From: Bacteroidales bacterium
GTDB lineage: Bacteria; Bacteroidota; Bacteroidia; Bacteroidales; CAIWKO01
DNA: 64,000 bases
Assembly (NCBI GenBank): GCA_023228145.1
Contig: JALOBU010000007.1
Location: forward strand, 1-64,000
Direction of reading: 5' to 3'
Part shown: positions 56,093 to 64,000 of the stretch, in pieces
How the letters are laid out: each line of letters begins with the position of its first letter
Position numbering within the stretch: the first letter of the stretch is position 1
Program-made: the position numbers and the translations under genes
The notes under the pieces: model-generated
Told to the model about the DNA's origin: nothing
The model's input: the letters and a program-made list of their open reading frames with translations, nothing else
Databases searched by the model: none

Positions 56093-57439
56093 ATGTTGGC
56101 AGGTAAAATCAAATCTTTATTTAATAAATCCGTGAAACAGAAAAAAGCCTTCTGTTATGCACCTTTCGGTTCATTGTATTTTACGTTGGACGGACGTATT
56201 AATGCCTGTTATAATAATAGAATGTATGTTCTAGGCCATTATCCTGCAAATTCGGTCAGCGAGGTTTGGAACGGAAAGAGAATAAAACATCTAAGAAAAT
56301 GTATACAAAAACATAATCTGACCAGGGGTTGTCTTGGATGCAGTTCGTTGGTATCTGATATTTACAAACCCAATCAACAGTATGATTTTTTAAAAAATTA
56401 TGGTAAATATCCGGAAAACCTTGAATTTCAGCTTAACAACAGTTGCAATCTTGCCTGTAAAATGTGTGTTAACGGAAACTCTGTTAATGTTAAAACACAT
56501 AGTGCGAACCATGATAATAAATGTGTCTACGATTCAAAGTTCGTTGATCAGATCGAAGAATACCTTCCACATCTTAAGTCTTCTTTTTTTCTGGGGGGAG
56601 AACCCTTTCTAATAGATATCTTTTATGAAATCTGGGAAAGAATTGTAAAAATCAATAACAACATATGCATTAGCCTGACTTCAAATGGGACCGTTTTGAA
56701 TGAAAGAGTTAAAAACATTCTGGAAAAAGGAAATTTCAATATAATGATATCTGTTGACTCATTTGTTGAGAACAAATATGAAAATATCAGGCGAGGTGCT
56801 TGTTTTAAATCAACCCTGCAAAATATAGAATATTTTGCTGATTATATGAAAATGAGAGGAAAAAACCTTCAAATTAATGTTTGCTTGCTAAAAGATAATT
56901 GGGAAGAAATTCCGTCAATATTTGAGTATTGCTGTAACAAAAATTATATTGTATATGTAATTTTTGCAATAGTTCCAAAACAATTATCACTTAAATATTT
57001 AAACTCAGGAGAAATTAAAAAAATTCTGTCCTTATGGAAACAACACCAAAATAGTATTCCCTGGAATGTCTTTCCGGCAAATAAACTTTTTTACGAAAAT
57101 ATGATTAACCAGTTAGAAATATGGGCATCCGAAGCTGCTGGTTTTGAGAATTCATCTTTGTATAAAACAGAGAACAATAACGCTCTCTTGGATATATTTA
57201 ATTCCAGGCTACATGAAAGTTTTAAAAGCGAATTAAAATATTTAAGCAAATATGAACAGAAACAAATTATGCTAAATTTAGAAAATGCAATGAAAACAAC
57301 AAGCGCATATTTAAATAATGAAGACGAATTTAAATCTCTCTTAAAAACAATGCTTAGATTCCCTGTTCATGAATTCGCCACTGAAGGATTAATTACAAAA
57401 CAGGACAAACTTTTTGACTGTTTGTTGATGTTTCGGTAA
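56093..57439 (+). CDS. N-terminal twitch radical-SAM protein 9
   Basis: A 448-residue paralog on the plus strand. Seen: C21, C39, C80 and C83 of the twitch domain, C118-x3-C122-x2-C125 (CNLACKMC), LGGEPFLI, LTSNGT, ISVDSF and CLLKDNW. It lacks the YNxxR motif, yet carries the helical tail ending FPVHEFATEGL. Its neighbours on both sides are B12-type radical-SAM genes on the other strand. Confidence 0.86.
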   Translation: MLAGKIKSLFNKSVKQKKAFCYAPFGSLYFTLDGRINACYNNRMYVLGHYPANSVSEVWNGKRIKHLRKCIQKHNLTRGCLGCSSLVSDIYKPNQQYDFLKNYGKYPENLEFQLNNSCNLACKMCVNGNSVNVKTHSANHDNKCVYDSKFVDQIEEYLPHLKSSFFLGGEPFLIDIFYEIWERIVKINNNICISLTSNGTVLNERVKNILEKGNFNIMISVDSFVENKYENIRRGACFKSTLQNIEYFADYMKMRGKNLQINVCLLKDNWEEIPSIFEYCCNKNYIVYVIFAIVPKQLSLKYLNSGEIKKILSLWKQHQNSIPWNVFPANKLFYENMINQLEIWASEAAGFENSSLYKTENNNALLDIFNSRLHESFKSELKYLSKYEQKQIMLNLENAMKTTSAYLNNEDEFKSLLKTMLRFPVHEFATEGLITKQDKLFDCLLMFR

Positions 57440-57477
57440 AATTTCACATTATTTCTTTCTTTAGAAGACTTTTTTGG

Positions 57478-58878
57478 TCAATACCTGATTTTAGGTTTAT
57501 AAAATTTAAATAAAAACCTGAAGAAAGGCGTATCATAGGTTTTTATTTGAATAATGTTAAGCATCAGGTGGGCATCTACTGTTGCCCTGAGACTTCGAGA
57601 TCGTATCATTCCTTTAAAAAATTTTCTGAAAAAAATACTTATGACTCTTTTTTTATTATGGTACATATCATAAGTGGCGTTAACGTATGCTTTAAAGTGA
57701 TCCGATTGCGATCCGTGCATGGGAGTAAAAGTAACATTATAACAGTTGTAGTAAACCCAATCTTCAGGAAAAGATGTATATAATAATCGGCCTTCCTGTT
57801 CTAACCTTTCAAACAATTGTGTTCGGGGGAGCGGGGTCAAATAAGTTAAAGAAATAGCCGTAAGCCCGCTTTTCACTAATATTTCTTTTTTTCTTTCAAT
57901 ATCTGCAGTGCTGTCTTTATCTGTTCCGCAAATAATTCCACCAAAAACAAAAATTTTATTTCTGTTAATTACCCTGTAAGCTTTTTTATACTTATCAAGG
58001 GCAAACTCCCTGTTGGACGGTTTATTGAAAATAGACAGATCCTTTTCATCTTCCGACTCAATCCCGATATAGAGCAATACGCAGCCGGCTTTATAGGCCA
58101 GTTTCAGCAAATCAGGGTATTTGGCTATATTGATAGTTGCAGCACATTGAAATTTTTTATTTATTTTATTTTCAATCATCTTGGTAAATAGTTCCACCAA
58201 ACGTTGCTTGTGAAAGTCAGTATTCCCAATAATATTGTCATCATCGAAAATAAAATAATCCTCTTCCATTTCCTTCAATTCTTCAATAATCTCGTCAACA
58301 TCCCTCAAATAATATTTATGATTTAAAAATCTTGGAATATTGCAAAACTCACAATTGTATGGGCATCCCAAAGATGCCATTACGGTTCCGAAAGGGTAAT
58401 TATACTTTTTAAAAATGTCGTTTCTTGGCTTAAAACAAACGGGGGTATTTTCTTTGCAATAATAACTGCTTTTTAGTGTATTTCCATTAAAATCATTAAT
58501 AATATCTTGCCACAGGCCTTCAGCTCTCCCAATGGCAACAACATCCACGTGTTCTTTAGCCTCTTCGGGATAAAATGAAGCGTGAATTCCCCCTAGGACT
58601 ACCGGTATATTATGTTGTTTATAAATGTTTGCAATTTCATAGGCACTGTTGATACAATGAGTGTAAGAGGATATAGCTACCAAGTCAGCTTGAATAAATT
58701 GAAATTTTTCATAGTTTTCATCTATTAATTCGATATCCCAATCATCGGGCGTAAGTGTTGCAATAATACCTAACTGTATAGGTTTCCACGCTTTTATAAA
58801 TGGGTTCTGGATGAACAAATTTTCCAAATCCGATTTCTTTCTGTCAAAAGCATTTATAAGCAATAATTTTTTTTTCAT
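57478..58878 (-). CDS. B12-binding-type radical-SAM protein 3
   Basis: A 466-residue relative of the 54608 gene. Seen: LGIIATLTPDDWDIELIDE, VVLGGIHASFYPEEA and AIGRAEGLW in the cobalamin-like domain, C172-x3-C176-x2-C179, FDDDNIIGNTDFHK, LYIGIESE, TPLPRTQLF and PEDWVYYN in the C-terminal domain. Last gene of the run that begins at 63071. Convergent with twitch protein 9. Confidence 0.88.
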   Translation of the reverse strand: MKKKLLLINAFDRKKSDLENLFIQNPFIKAWKPIQLGIIATLTPDDWDIELIDENYEKFQFIQADLVAISSYTHCINSAYEIANIYKQHNIPVVLGGIHASFYPEEAKEHVDVVAIGRAEGLWQDIINDFNGNTLKSSYYCKENTPVCFKPRNDIFKKYNYPFGTVMASLGCPYNCEFCNIPRFLNHKYYLRDVDEIIEELKEMEEDYFIFDDDNIIGNTDFHKQRLVELFTKMIENKINKKFQCAATINIAKYPDLLKLAYKAGCVLLYIGIESEDEKDLSIFNKPSNREFALDKYKKAYRVINRNKIFVFGGIICGTDKDSTADIERKKEILVKSGLTAISLTYLTPLPRTQLFERLEQEGRLLYTSFPEDWVYYNCYNVTFTPMHGSQSDHFKAYVNATYDMYHNKKRVISIFFRKFFKGMIRSRSLRATVDAHLMLNIIQIKTYDTPFFRFLFKFYKPKIRY

Positions 58879-58935
58879 GCGACTTTTAACTGTTTTAGGT
58901 TTAAAGAAACAAAGAACAGTTTGTTAAACCATTTG

Positions 58936-60327
58936 TTATGTTTTCTTCTTTTTTATTTCAAAAAACCTGTACATAATTTTAAGAAATACCGAGGCGGAAT
59001 CATTGTTATGTACGCATTTTAGTATGGTATAAACGTGAATAGTAGTATGAACGCTCCTGATATGCATAAATGCCCTGATAAATTTATTTATCAGAACAGG
59101 CATAGAATACAACTTAATCATGGCTTCATTATATGCACTGTGATGTTCGACCTCATTGCCATTTTTAAGTTTCACGGTGGCGCAATAACAATTATAATAA
59201 ATCCAGTCTTCGGGAAATGATGTATACAATAACTTTCCCTTGAGCAGATAATCAGTAAATAGTTTTGTTTTGGGAAGGGGAGTAACAAACGTAAATGTAT
59301 AACTATCAACACTACTCCTGATTATAGCTTTCGCTTTTCTCATATAATCCTCAAGATTGTCATTCTCAGTACCACACAGATATCCTCCAAAAATTGCAAT
59401 TTTGTTTTTGTGGATTTCCCGAAAAGCTTTTTTATAATTGTTGACGAAAAATTTTTCATTTGAGCTTTTATTGTACATCAGCAATTCATTTTCGTCGTAT
59501 GATTCTATTCCTATGTACATTAACACACAACCGGCTTTGTGTGCCAGTTTCAACAAGTCTGGATACTGGGAAACATTTATTGTGGCTGCACACTGCCATT
59601 TTTTATTTACTTTTTGTTCAATCATTTTTTGAAGTAACATCACCACTCTATCTTTGTGCGCATTTGAAGAACCAATAAAATTATCGTCACTGAAAATAAA
59701 ATAATCCTGTTCAAGCTGTTTGATTTCTTCAACAGTTTCATCAATATCCCGGAGATAATAATGATGGTTCTGCACCACAGGTCCGGCACAAAAGTCACAA
59801 TTATAAGGGCATCCCAGCGATGCCATTACAGTGCCTATAGGATAATCATATTTTTTAAAAATATCCTTTCTTTGTTTAAAAAATGCCGGAATTTTCGTAT
59901 CGCAAGTATAAAGCGGCTGCAAGCTTTTACTTTCAAAATCCTTCAATATATCAGGCCAGACACCTTCAGCTCTTCCCACTGCCACCACATCAACATATTG
60001 TGAAGCTTCTTCGGGAAAAAAAGTGGCATGATAACCACCAAGTACAACGGGGATATTTTTCCCTTTGTATTCCTGTGCAATCTGATACGCCCTGTAAACG
60101 CTTGTTGTGTAAGCAGAAATACCTACAAGGCCTGCTTCAGTATATTTAAAATCTTCATAATTTTCGTCTATAATTTCAATATCCCAGTCTTCGGGTGTCA
60201 GTGCGGCTATAATACCAAGCTGAACCGGCTGCCAGGCTTTTATTGCGGGATTAGGATTAAAGCACTTTTCCCCCGGATAATATTTTTTATCAACAACACT
60301 TACTAACAGCAATTTTTTTTTCATCAC
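58936..60327 (-). CDS. B12-binding-type radical-SAM protein 4
   Basis: A 463-residue relative with the same layout: LGIIAALTPEDWDIEIIDE, VVLGGYHATFFPEEA, AVGRAEGVW, then GCPYNCDFC for the cluster, FSDDNFIGSSNAHK, MYIGIESY, TPLPKTKLF and PEDWIYYN. A double Met start (60327 or 60324) leaves the first residue open. It lies two bases after the methylthiotransferase-like gene, so the two proteins are likely made together. Confidence 0.88.
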   Translation of the reverse strand: MMKKKLLLVSVVDKKYYPGEKCFNPNPAIKAWQPVQLGIIAALTPEDWDIEIIDENYEDFKYTEAGLVGISAYTTSVYRAYQIAQEYKGKNIPVVLGGYHATFFPEEASQYVDVVAVGRAEGVWPDILKDFESKSLQPLYTCDTKIPAFFKQRKDIFKKYDYPIGTVMASLGCPYNCDFCAGPVVQNHHYYLRDIDETVEEIKQLEQDYFIFSDDNFIGSSNAHKDRVVMLLQKMIEQKVNKKWQCAATINVSQYPDLLKLAHKAGCVLMYIGIESYDENELLMYNKSSNEKFFVNNYKKAFREIHKNKIAIFGGYLCGTENDNLEDYMRKAKAIIRSSVDSYTFTFVTPLPKTKLFTDYLLKGKLLYTSFPEDWIYYNCYCATVKLKNGNEVEHHSAYNEAMIKLYSMPVLINKFIRAFMHIRSVHTTIHVYTILKCVHNNDSASVFLKIMYRFFEIKKKKT

Positions 60328-60329
60328 TA

Positions 60330-61523
60330 CTAGTTTTTACAAAAAATATTATACCTCTCCAAATGTTGTTTTGCAAAAACATATCTTCTCATAATTTCTT
60401 CCTGAGGTACTTTTGGAAAAATTTTTGCCGACTGACAGTGTTCAAACTCCGAATAACACGATATAAATACCTCATCAAATTTTATTTTTTTAATAAAATC
60501 CAAAGTTTCGCCAAACTCATACTCTGTTTCCGAAGGAAAACCCACCATAAAAAAACCGGAAAGTTTCATTGCCGGACAAGTTTTTTTTAGCTCTTTAATG
60601 TTTTTTTCAATTTTTTCAACATCATTGTATCTGTTCATTAAGTTCAATATTCGTGAACTTCCACTCTGAATGGTAAAAACAATAGATTTAATTTTTTTTT
60701 TTCTGATTAGTTCAATTAATTTATCACGATATTGTATGGACCAGTACGGGTTAAGTGCGTCCAGATGCCATTTGATTTTATTATAAGGCACTGACTTATT
60801 CAGGTTGGCAAGCATCTCAATAAGGTTAGTGCCTGTATCGGCTCCGTATGAGCCAATATCTTCAGAAATAAACACAACTTCTCCGGCTTTCATGCTTATC
60901 AATTCCCGGTATTCATTTTTTATGTGCTGAAGAGGCTTGCTTATCACACCATCAAAACAAAATTTTGTATTGCAAAAACTGCAATTGAAAGCACATCCGG
61001 TACCAATTTTTATAAAAAACAAATTTTCCGGTTTGCTTTTTTTAAAAATCAATCTGTGATATAAATTCTTGAAAAGCTTGCGGAAAAAAGTATGATTATA
61101 AGTATATTTTTGTATGGATTGATAATAAATCCTGCTGCTTTCACTGGGGAATATTCTGTGGTTTTCACCTGCCTCATGAAACGGTATGTAAATATCGTCA
61201 ATTATTTTGTCTATTTTTTCAAGATGCCGGGGAGGAATAAACATTACATGGTCCTTAAGGCTCTGAACTACGTTTTCAGAAATACATCCGGTTAAAACAA
61301 TTTTTTTTCCGCTTTCAATATGTTTTGTTATTTGCCGGTTTGAATGATCAAGTTTTACAGTATCAGCAAGGCAGCCCGTTACAATTACGATATTTGCCTC
61401 CTCATATAATTCAGTATAGCGCAATTTATTACCGAGTAAATGATTTTTGATTTTTTCAGCATCATGCGACCTCAGGTGGCATCCAAGATTATCAACAAAA
61501 AAAGACGGCGGTAACATCATCAA
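60330..61523 (-). CDS. Methylthiotransferase-like radical-SAM protein A
   Basis: A 397-residue protein with the MiaB/RimO/MtaB architecture. Seen: three N-terminal cysteines, C15 (NLGC), C51 (TGCLAD) and C80 (TGCISE), that hold the auxiliary cluster in the family, a linker with a basic helical insert, CAFNCSFC for the radical-SAM cluster, and a SEDIGSYGADTG block close to the family's QDxxSYG. No TRAM domain follows, unlike tRNA-modifying members. It may act on a cluster product instead of tRNA (inference). Confidence 0.85.
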   Translation of the reverse strand: MMMLPPSFFVDNLGCHLRSHDAEKIKNHLLGNKLRYTELYEEANIVIVTGCLADTVKLDHSNRQITKHIESGKKIVLTGCISENVVQSLKDHVMFIPPRHLEKIDKIIDDIYIPFHEAGENHRIFPSESSRIYYQSIQKYTYNHTFFRKLFKNLYHRLIFKKSKPENLFFIKIGTGCAFNCSFCNTKFCFDGVISKPLQHIKNEYRELISMKAGEVVFISEDIGSYGADTGTNLIEMLANLNKSVPYNKIKWHLDALNPYWSIQYRDKLIELIRKKKIKSIVFTIQSGSSRILNLMNRYNDVEKIEKNIKELKKTCPAMKLSGFFMVGFPSETEYEFGETLDFIKKIKFDEVFISCYSEFEHCQSAKIFPKVPQEEIMRRYVFAKQHLERYNIFCKN

Positions 61524-61658
61524 ATTATTTCTTTTGTTTTATGTTTTTATCCCCTGATTTACTCACAAATAAACAACGTTATTTTTCTGTTTTTATGGGC
61601 CGTTCCCTATTAAGATATTAACTCATTAAATTTTCTCGGAAATTATAATTTAAATTAC

Positions 61659-63071
61659 CTATCGGTTAAAAGTTATTTTTGGCCTTCTTAACTTGAACAT
61701 AATTTTCCAGAAAACCGACCTGTAACCGCCAAGATTATAAAACGACTGAAAAATATGAAAGTCAATAACATTTTTAACGCTTCGTGTATTTAAAATTGCC
61801 AGAAAGAACCTGTAAATATTATCGTCTTTTATTAATCCTTTATGATGCCCATAAATGATTCCCATCGTTTTGAGGTATGCATCAAAAAACTGTTCCGGGC
61901 TCCCGTGTTCCGTTTTAAATGTAACATTAAAAAAGTTATAATATATCCAATCTTCAGGAAAGTTTGTATATAGAAGTTTCCCTTCTTTAAAATATTTTTC
62001 AAAAAGCGGTGTTTTAGGCAATGGAGTCAGAAAAGAATAAACAATATTATCAAGCTTTGTATTTCTGATTGCATGAGCCTTTTTCACAATACTTTCGAGT
62101 GTTTCTTTTTCGCCGCCGCATATAAACGCACCCGAAACAGGCATTTTATTTTTATGAAACACTTTTATGGCGCTTTTATAATCATCTTCAACATATTTTT
62201 TATTGGTGTGCTTTGAAAATTGCAATAATTCGTCAATATCAAAAGACTCCAGCCCGACAAAAACAGAAACACATCCGGCTTCCCCTGCAAGTTTTAAAAC
62301 CTCAGGATATTTTGTGATATTAACAGAGGTGTGACAAAGCCATCTCTTTTTAATTTTTGCCTTAATCATTTTATTGAACAACTCAACAGTTCTTTCGATG
62401 TGCTTATCGGTAGTTCCAAAGAAATTATCGTCATTAAAAATAAAATAATGTTGTTCTATTTCCTTTATTTCATCAACGATTTCATCAACATTTCTTAAGT
62501 GATATTTATAATTCTGAAATATTGGCCTGTTACAGAAATCACATTTGTTGGGGCACCCAATTGATGAAATAATATTGCCTATAGAATAACCGTATTTTTT
62601 AAAAATATCTCTTTTGGGTTTAAAAATTACTTTGACATCCGGGTCGCTGTAATATATTTTTTTTAATGCTTTATTATTAAAATCATTTAAAATATTCTGC
62701 CATACACCTTCGGCTTTTCCCACGGCTACTATATCAACATATTGCGATGCTTCTTCGGGGTAAAATGAGGCATGCATTCCTCCAATTACAACAGGAATAT
62801 TTTCTTTTTTAAAAATCTGTGCAATCCTGTAGGCCCTGTTTATACTGGTTGATGAAGCCGAGATGCCTACAAGGTCGGCTTTTCTGAATGAAAAGGGTTC
62901 AAAATATTCGTCTATCATATCTATTTCCCAATCATCGGGTGTGATAGCCGCTATAATTCCAAACTGTATAGGTTGCCACGACTTGATAACTGTAATGGGT
63001 AAAACATTTTTCCTACCTGAGTAACTTTCCAGATCCACAACACCTATCAATAAAAGTTTCTTTTTCATCAC
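61659..63071 (-). CDS. B12-binding-type radical-SAM protein 5
   Basis: A 470-residue relative of the other three. Seen: FGIIAAITPDDWEIDMIDE, VVIGGMHASFYPEEA, AVGKAEGVW, GCPNKCDFC, FNDDNFFGTTDKH, VFVGLESF, TPLPKTPLF and PEDWIYYN. It starts the last minus-strand run. A near-perfect inverted repeat lies 16 bases upstream of its start codon and would be in the mRNA leader. Confidence 0.88.
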   Translation of the reverse strand: MMKKKLLLIGVVDLESYSGRKNVLPITVIKSWQPIQFGIIAAITPDDWEIDMIDEYFEPFSFRKADLVGISASSTSINRAYRIAQIFKKENIPVVIGGMHASFYPEEASQYVDIVAVGKAEGVWQNILNDFNNKALKKIYYSDPDVKVIFKPKRDIFKKYGYSIGNIISSIGCPNKCDFCNRPIFQNYKYHLRNVDEIVDEIKEIEQHYFIFNDDNFFGTTDKHIERTVELFNKMIKAKIKKRWLCHTSVNITKYPEVLKLAGEAGCVSVFVGLESFDIDELLQFSKHTNKKYVEDDYKSAIKVFHKNKMPVSGAFICGGEKETLESIVKKAHAIRNTKLDNIVYSFLTPLPKTPLFEKYFKEGKLLYTNFPEDWIYYNFFNVTFKTEHGSPEQFFDAYLKTMGIIYGHHKGLIKDDNIYRFFLAILNTRSVKNVIDFHIFQSFYNLGGYRSVFWKIMFKLRRPKITFNR

Positions 63072-63086
63072 AAATAGTTATCAGAA

Positions 63087-63119
63087 AAATGCATGTATAA
63101 ATAAATTTATCATGCATTT
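63087..63119 (-). repeat. Leader inverted repeat upstream of B12 radical-SAM 5
   Basis: Perfect 9-base arms AAATGCATG and CATGCATTT flank a second perfect 6-base pair ATAAAT/ATTTAT; one unpaired T is the only break. The element lies between the candidate -7 box at 63138-63145 and the start codon at 63071. It may fold in the mRNA leader or serve as an operator. Confidence 0.6.
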
Positions 63120-63137
63120 AAAGAAATTATTGCAATA

Positions 63138-63145
63138 CAAAATTA
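63138..63145 (-). promoter_or_regulatory. Candidate -7 element for the 63071 gene run
   Basis: The minus strand reads TAATTTTG, an exact TAnnTTTG match, 66 bases upstream of the start codon at 63071. No -33 match at the usual distance. Confidence 0.35.
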
Positions 63146-63230
63146 AAATTTTTCCTGAATTTTTTACAGCTCTTGTTTGCCTGTTCAATGATAAATGATA
63201 TATATCAGGATTTCGTTACAGGGTTTTATG

Positions 63231-63238
63231 TAATTTTG
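63231..63238 (+). promoter_or_regulatory. Candidate -7 element for the partial methylthiotransferase-like gene
   Basis: TAATTTTG matches TAnnTTTG exactly and lies 26 bases before the ATG at 63265, in a divergent gap with the 63071 gene. No clear -33. Confidence 0.4.
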
Positions 63239-63264
63239 CCTAACATAATTAACAACTTATCAAA

Positions 63265-64000
63265 ATGGGATCTGTTTATATAACTCATAATGGTTGCCAG
63301 ATGCGCAGTTTGGATGCATCAAAGATTGCGGCATATTTTAAGAAAAATGGCTATGAACTCTGCAATGATCCTCTGGGTGCAGATTATTCATTATTCATTT
63401 CTTGCTCTGGAATAGATTCCCAGGTCGGGAATACTTTTGAAACTATTAATTGGCTTGATAAAGAAACAAAAAGCAAATTAATCATACTGGGTTGCACACC
63501 AGCAACGATGCCTGATAAAATTTCAGAAGTTTTCAACGGGCATTCAATTCCTTTAAAACAGACCAATAAGATTGATGAGTTATTCCCTGACTTTAAGTAC
63601 AAATATGATGAAATTGATGAACCTTATCAGCTTTATGGAAACAGGTTTGATACTGACAAAGTTGATTTCACAAACGGAGTTTGTGTTCCTGTTAAAGAAA
63701 ATATCTGGTCTTTTTTAAATATTTTTAAACACAAAAAAATTAAAAAAACCGCGTCCATAAAAATATGTGATGGCTGTAATAGCGCCTGTTCCTATTGCAA
63801 TATAAAGATTGCTGTCGGAAAGCTAAGGAGTTTGCCGGCCGAAAGTATTATTAAAACTTATAAAACAGCTCTTCAAAACGGATTTAATAATATTGTTTTT
63901 ATGGGGGATGATACTGGCGCTTATGGAACCGAAAACGGTTCCGATCTGCCTTCTCTAATGAGAGAATTGTTAAAACATGAAAAAGGATACCGCCCTACCT
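63265..64000 (+). CDS. Methylthiotransferase-like radical-SAM protein B (partial)
   Basis: Open from the ATG at 63265 to the window end, 245 codons read. Seen: the three N-terminal cysteines C11 (HNGC), C47 (ISCSG) and C77 (LGCTPA), a linker, then C171-x3-C175-x2-C178 and MGDDTGAYGTENG. It is a paralog of the protein at 60330-61523 and is transcribed away from it. The missing C-terminus would show whether a TRAM domain is present. Confidence 0.82.
   Translation, partial: MGSVYITHNGCQMRSLDASKIAAYFKKNGYELCNDPLGADYSLFISCSGIDSQVGNTFETINWLDKETKSKLIILGCTPATMPDKISEVFNGHSIPLKQTNKIDELFPDFKYKYDEIDEPYQLYGNRFDTDKVDFTNGVCVPVKENIWSFLNIFKHKKIKKTASIKICDGCNSACSYCNIKIAVGKLRSLPAESIIKTYKTALQNGFNNIVFMGDDTGAYGTENGSDLPSLMRELLKHEKGYRPT

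Noticed and set aside
57440..57477. Possible terminator between convergent genes
   Set aside because: The only candidate stem is a few bases with mismatches.
1..64000. CRISPR arrays, tRNA or rRNA genes, insertion sequences, phage genes
   Set aside because: No regularly spaced repeats, transposase motifs or tRNA-like folds were noticed; the only tandem repeats found are inside coding regions or at the mraZ operator.

Overview
The window looks like a chromosomal segment of a low-GC member of the Bacteroidota. The evidence is the division and cell-wall gene order (mraZ-rsmH-ftsL-ftsI-murE-mraY-murD-ftsW-murG-murC-ftsQ-ftsA-ftsZ), the long FtsZ linker, MqnC of the futalosine menaquinone route, a GH3-family protein, and -7 promoter elements of the TAnnTTTG type. 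No rRNA, tRNA, CRISPR array, transposase or phage gene was seen.

Layout. Positions 1-2,060 hold a gene tail, elbB and mqnC. Positions 2,061-18,288 are the complete minus-strand dcw operon, ending with yqeY. Three 10-bp-spaced repeats upstream of mraZ resemble MraZ operator boxes. Positions 18,454-27,884 are ordinary metabolism and housekeeping: a frameshifted secreted protein, lpxK, a purine nucleoside phosphorylase, a YjbR protein, an acyl-CoA carboxyltransferase with its biotin carrier, a beta-propeller-like secreted protein, GH3, and glycyl-tRNA synthetase. Positions 27,973-30,056 hold two glycosyltransferases behind a clear promoter.

From about 30,059 to the window end lies an unusual island holding 16 radical-SAM genes. 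Nine are N-terminal twitch/SPASM radical-SAM proteins with nearly invariant cysteine spacing. Five are B12-binding-type radical-SAM proteins. Two are methylthiotransferase-like proteins, one of them cut by the window end. Between them are IPP isomerase, a UbiA prenyltransferase, a membrane-anchored methyltransferase resembling sterol/tocopherol methyltransferases, three membrane SGNH hydrolases, a 49-residue DUF5989 protein, two paralogous DXD glycosyltransferases and a large polytopic membrane protein. Genes are packed in three minus-strand runs (39,078 to 30,059; 55,984 to 40,546; 63,071 to 57,478) with three plus-strand genes in between.

How the island may work (inference): idi and UbiA suggest an isoprenoid-linked lipid. 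The methyltransferase and the B12-type radical-SAM enzymes could alkylate or rearrange it, and the glycosyltransferases and SGNH proteins could decorate it at the membrane. The role of the nine twitch radical-SAM paralogs is unknown; no obvious precursor-peptide gene lies beside them. Six of them and one B12-type enzyme appear to share a helical C-terminal tail, which could be a docking domain for a multi-enzyme assembly.
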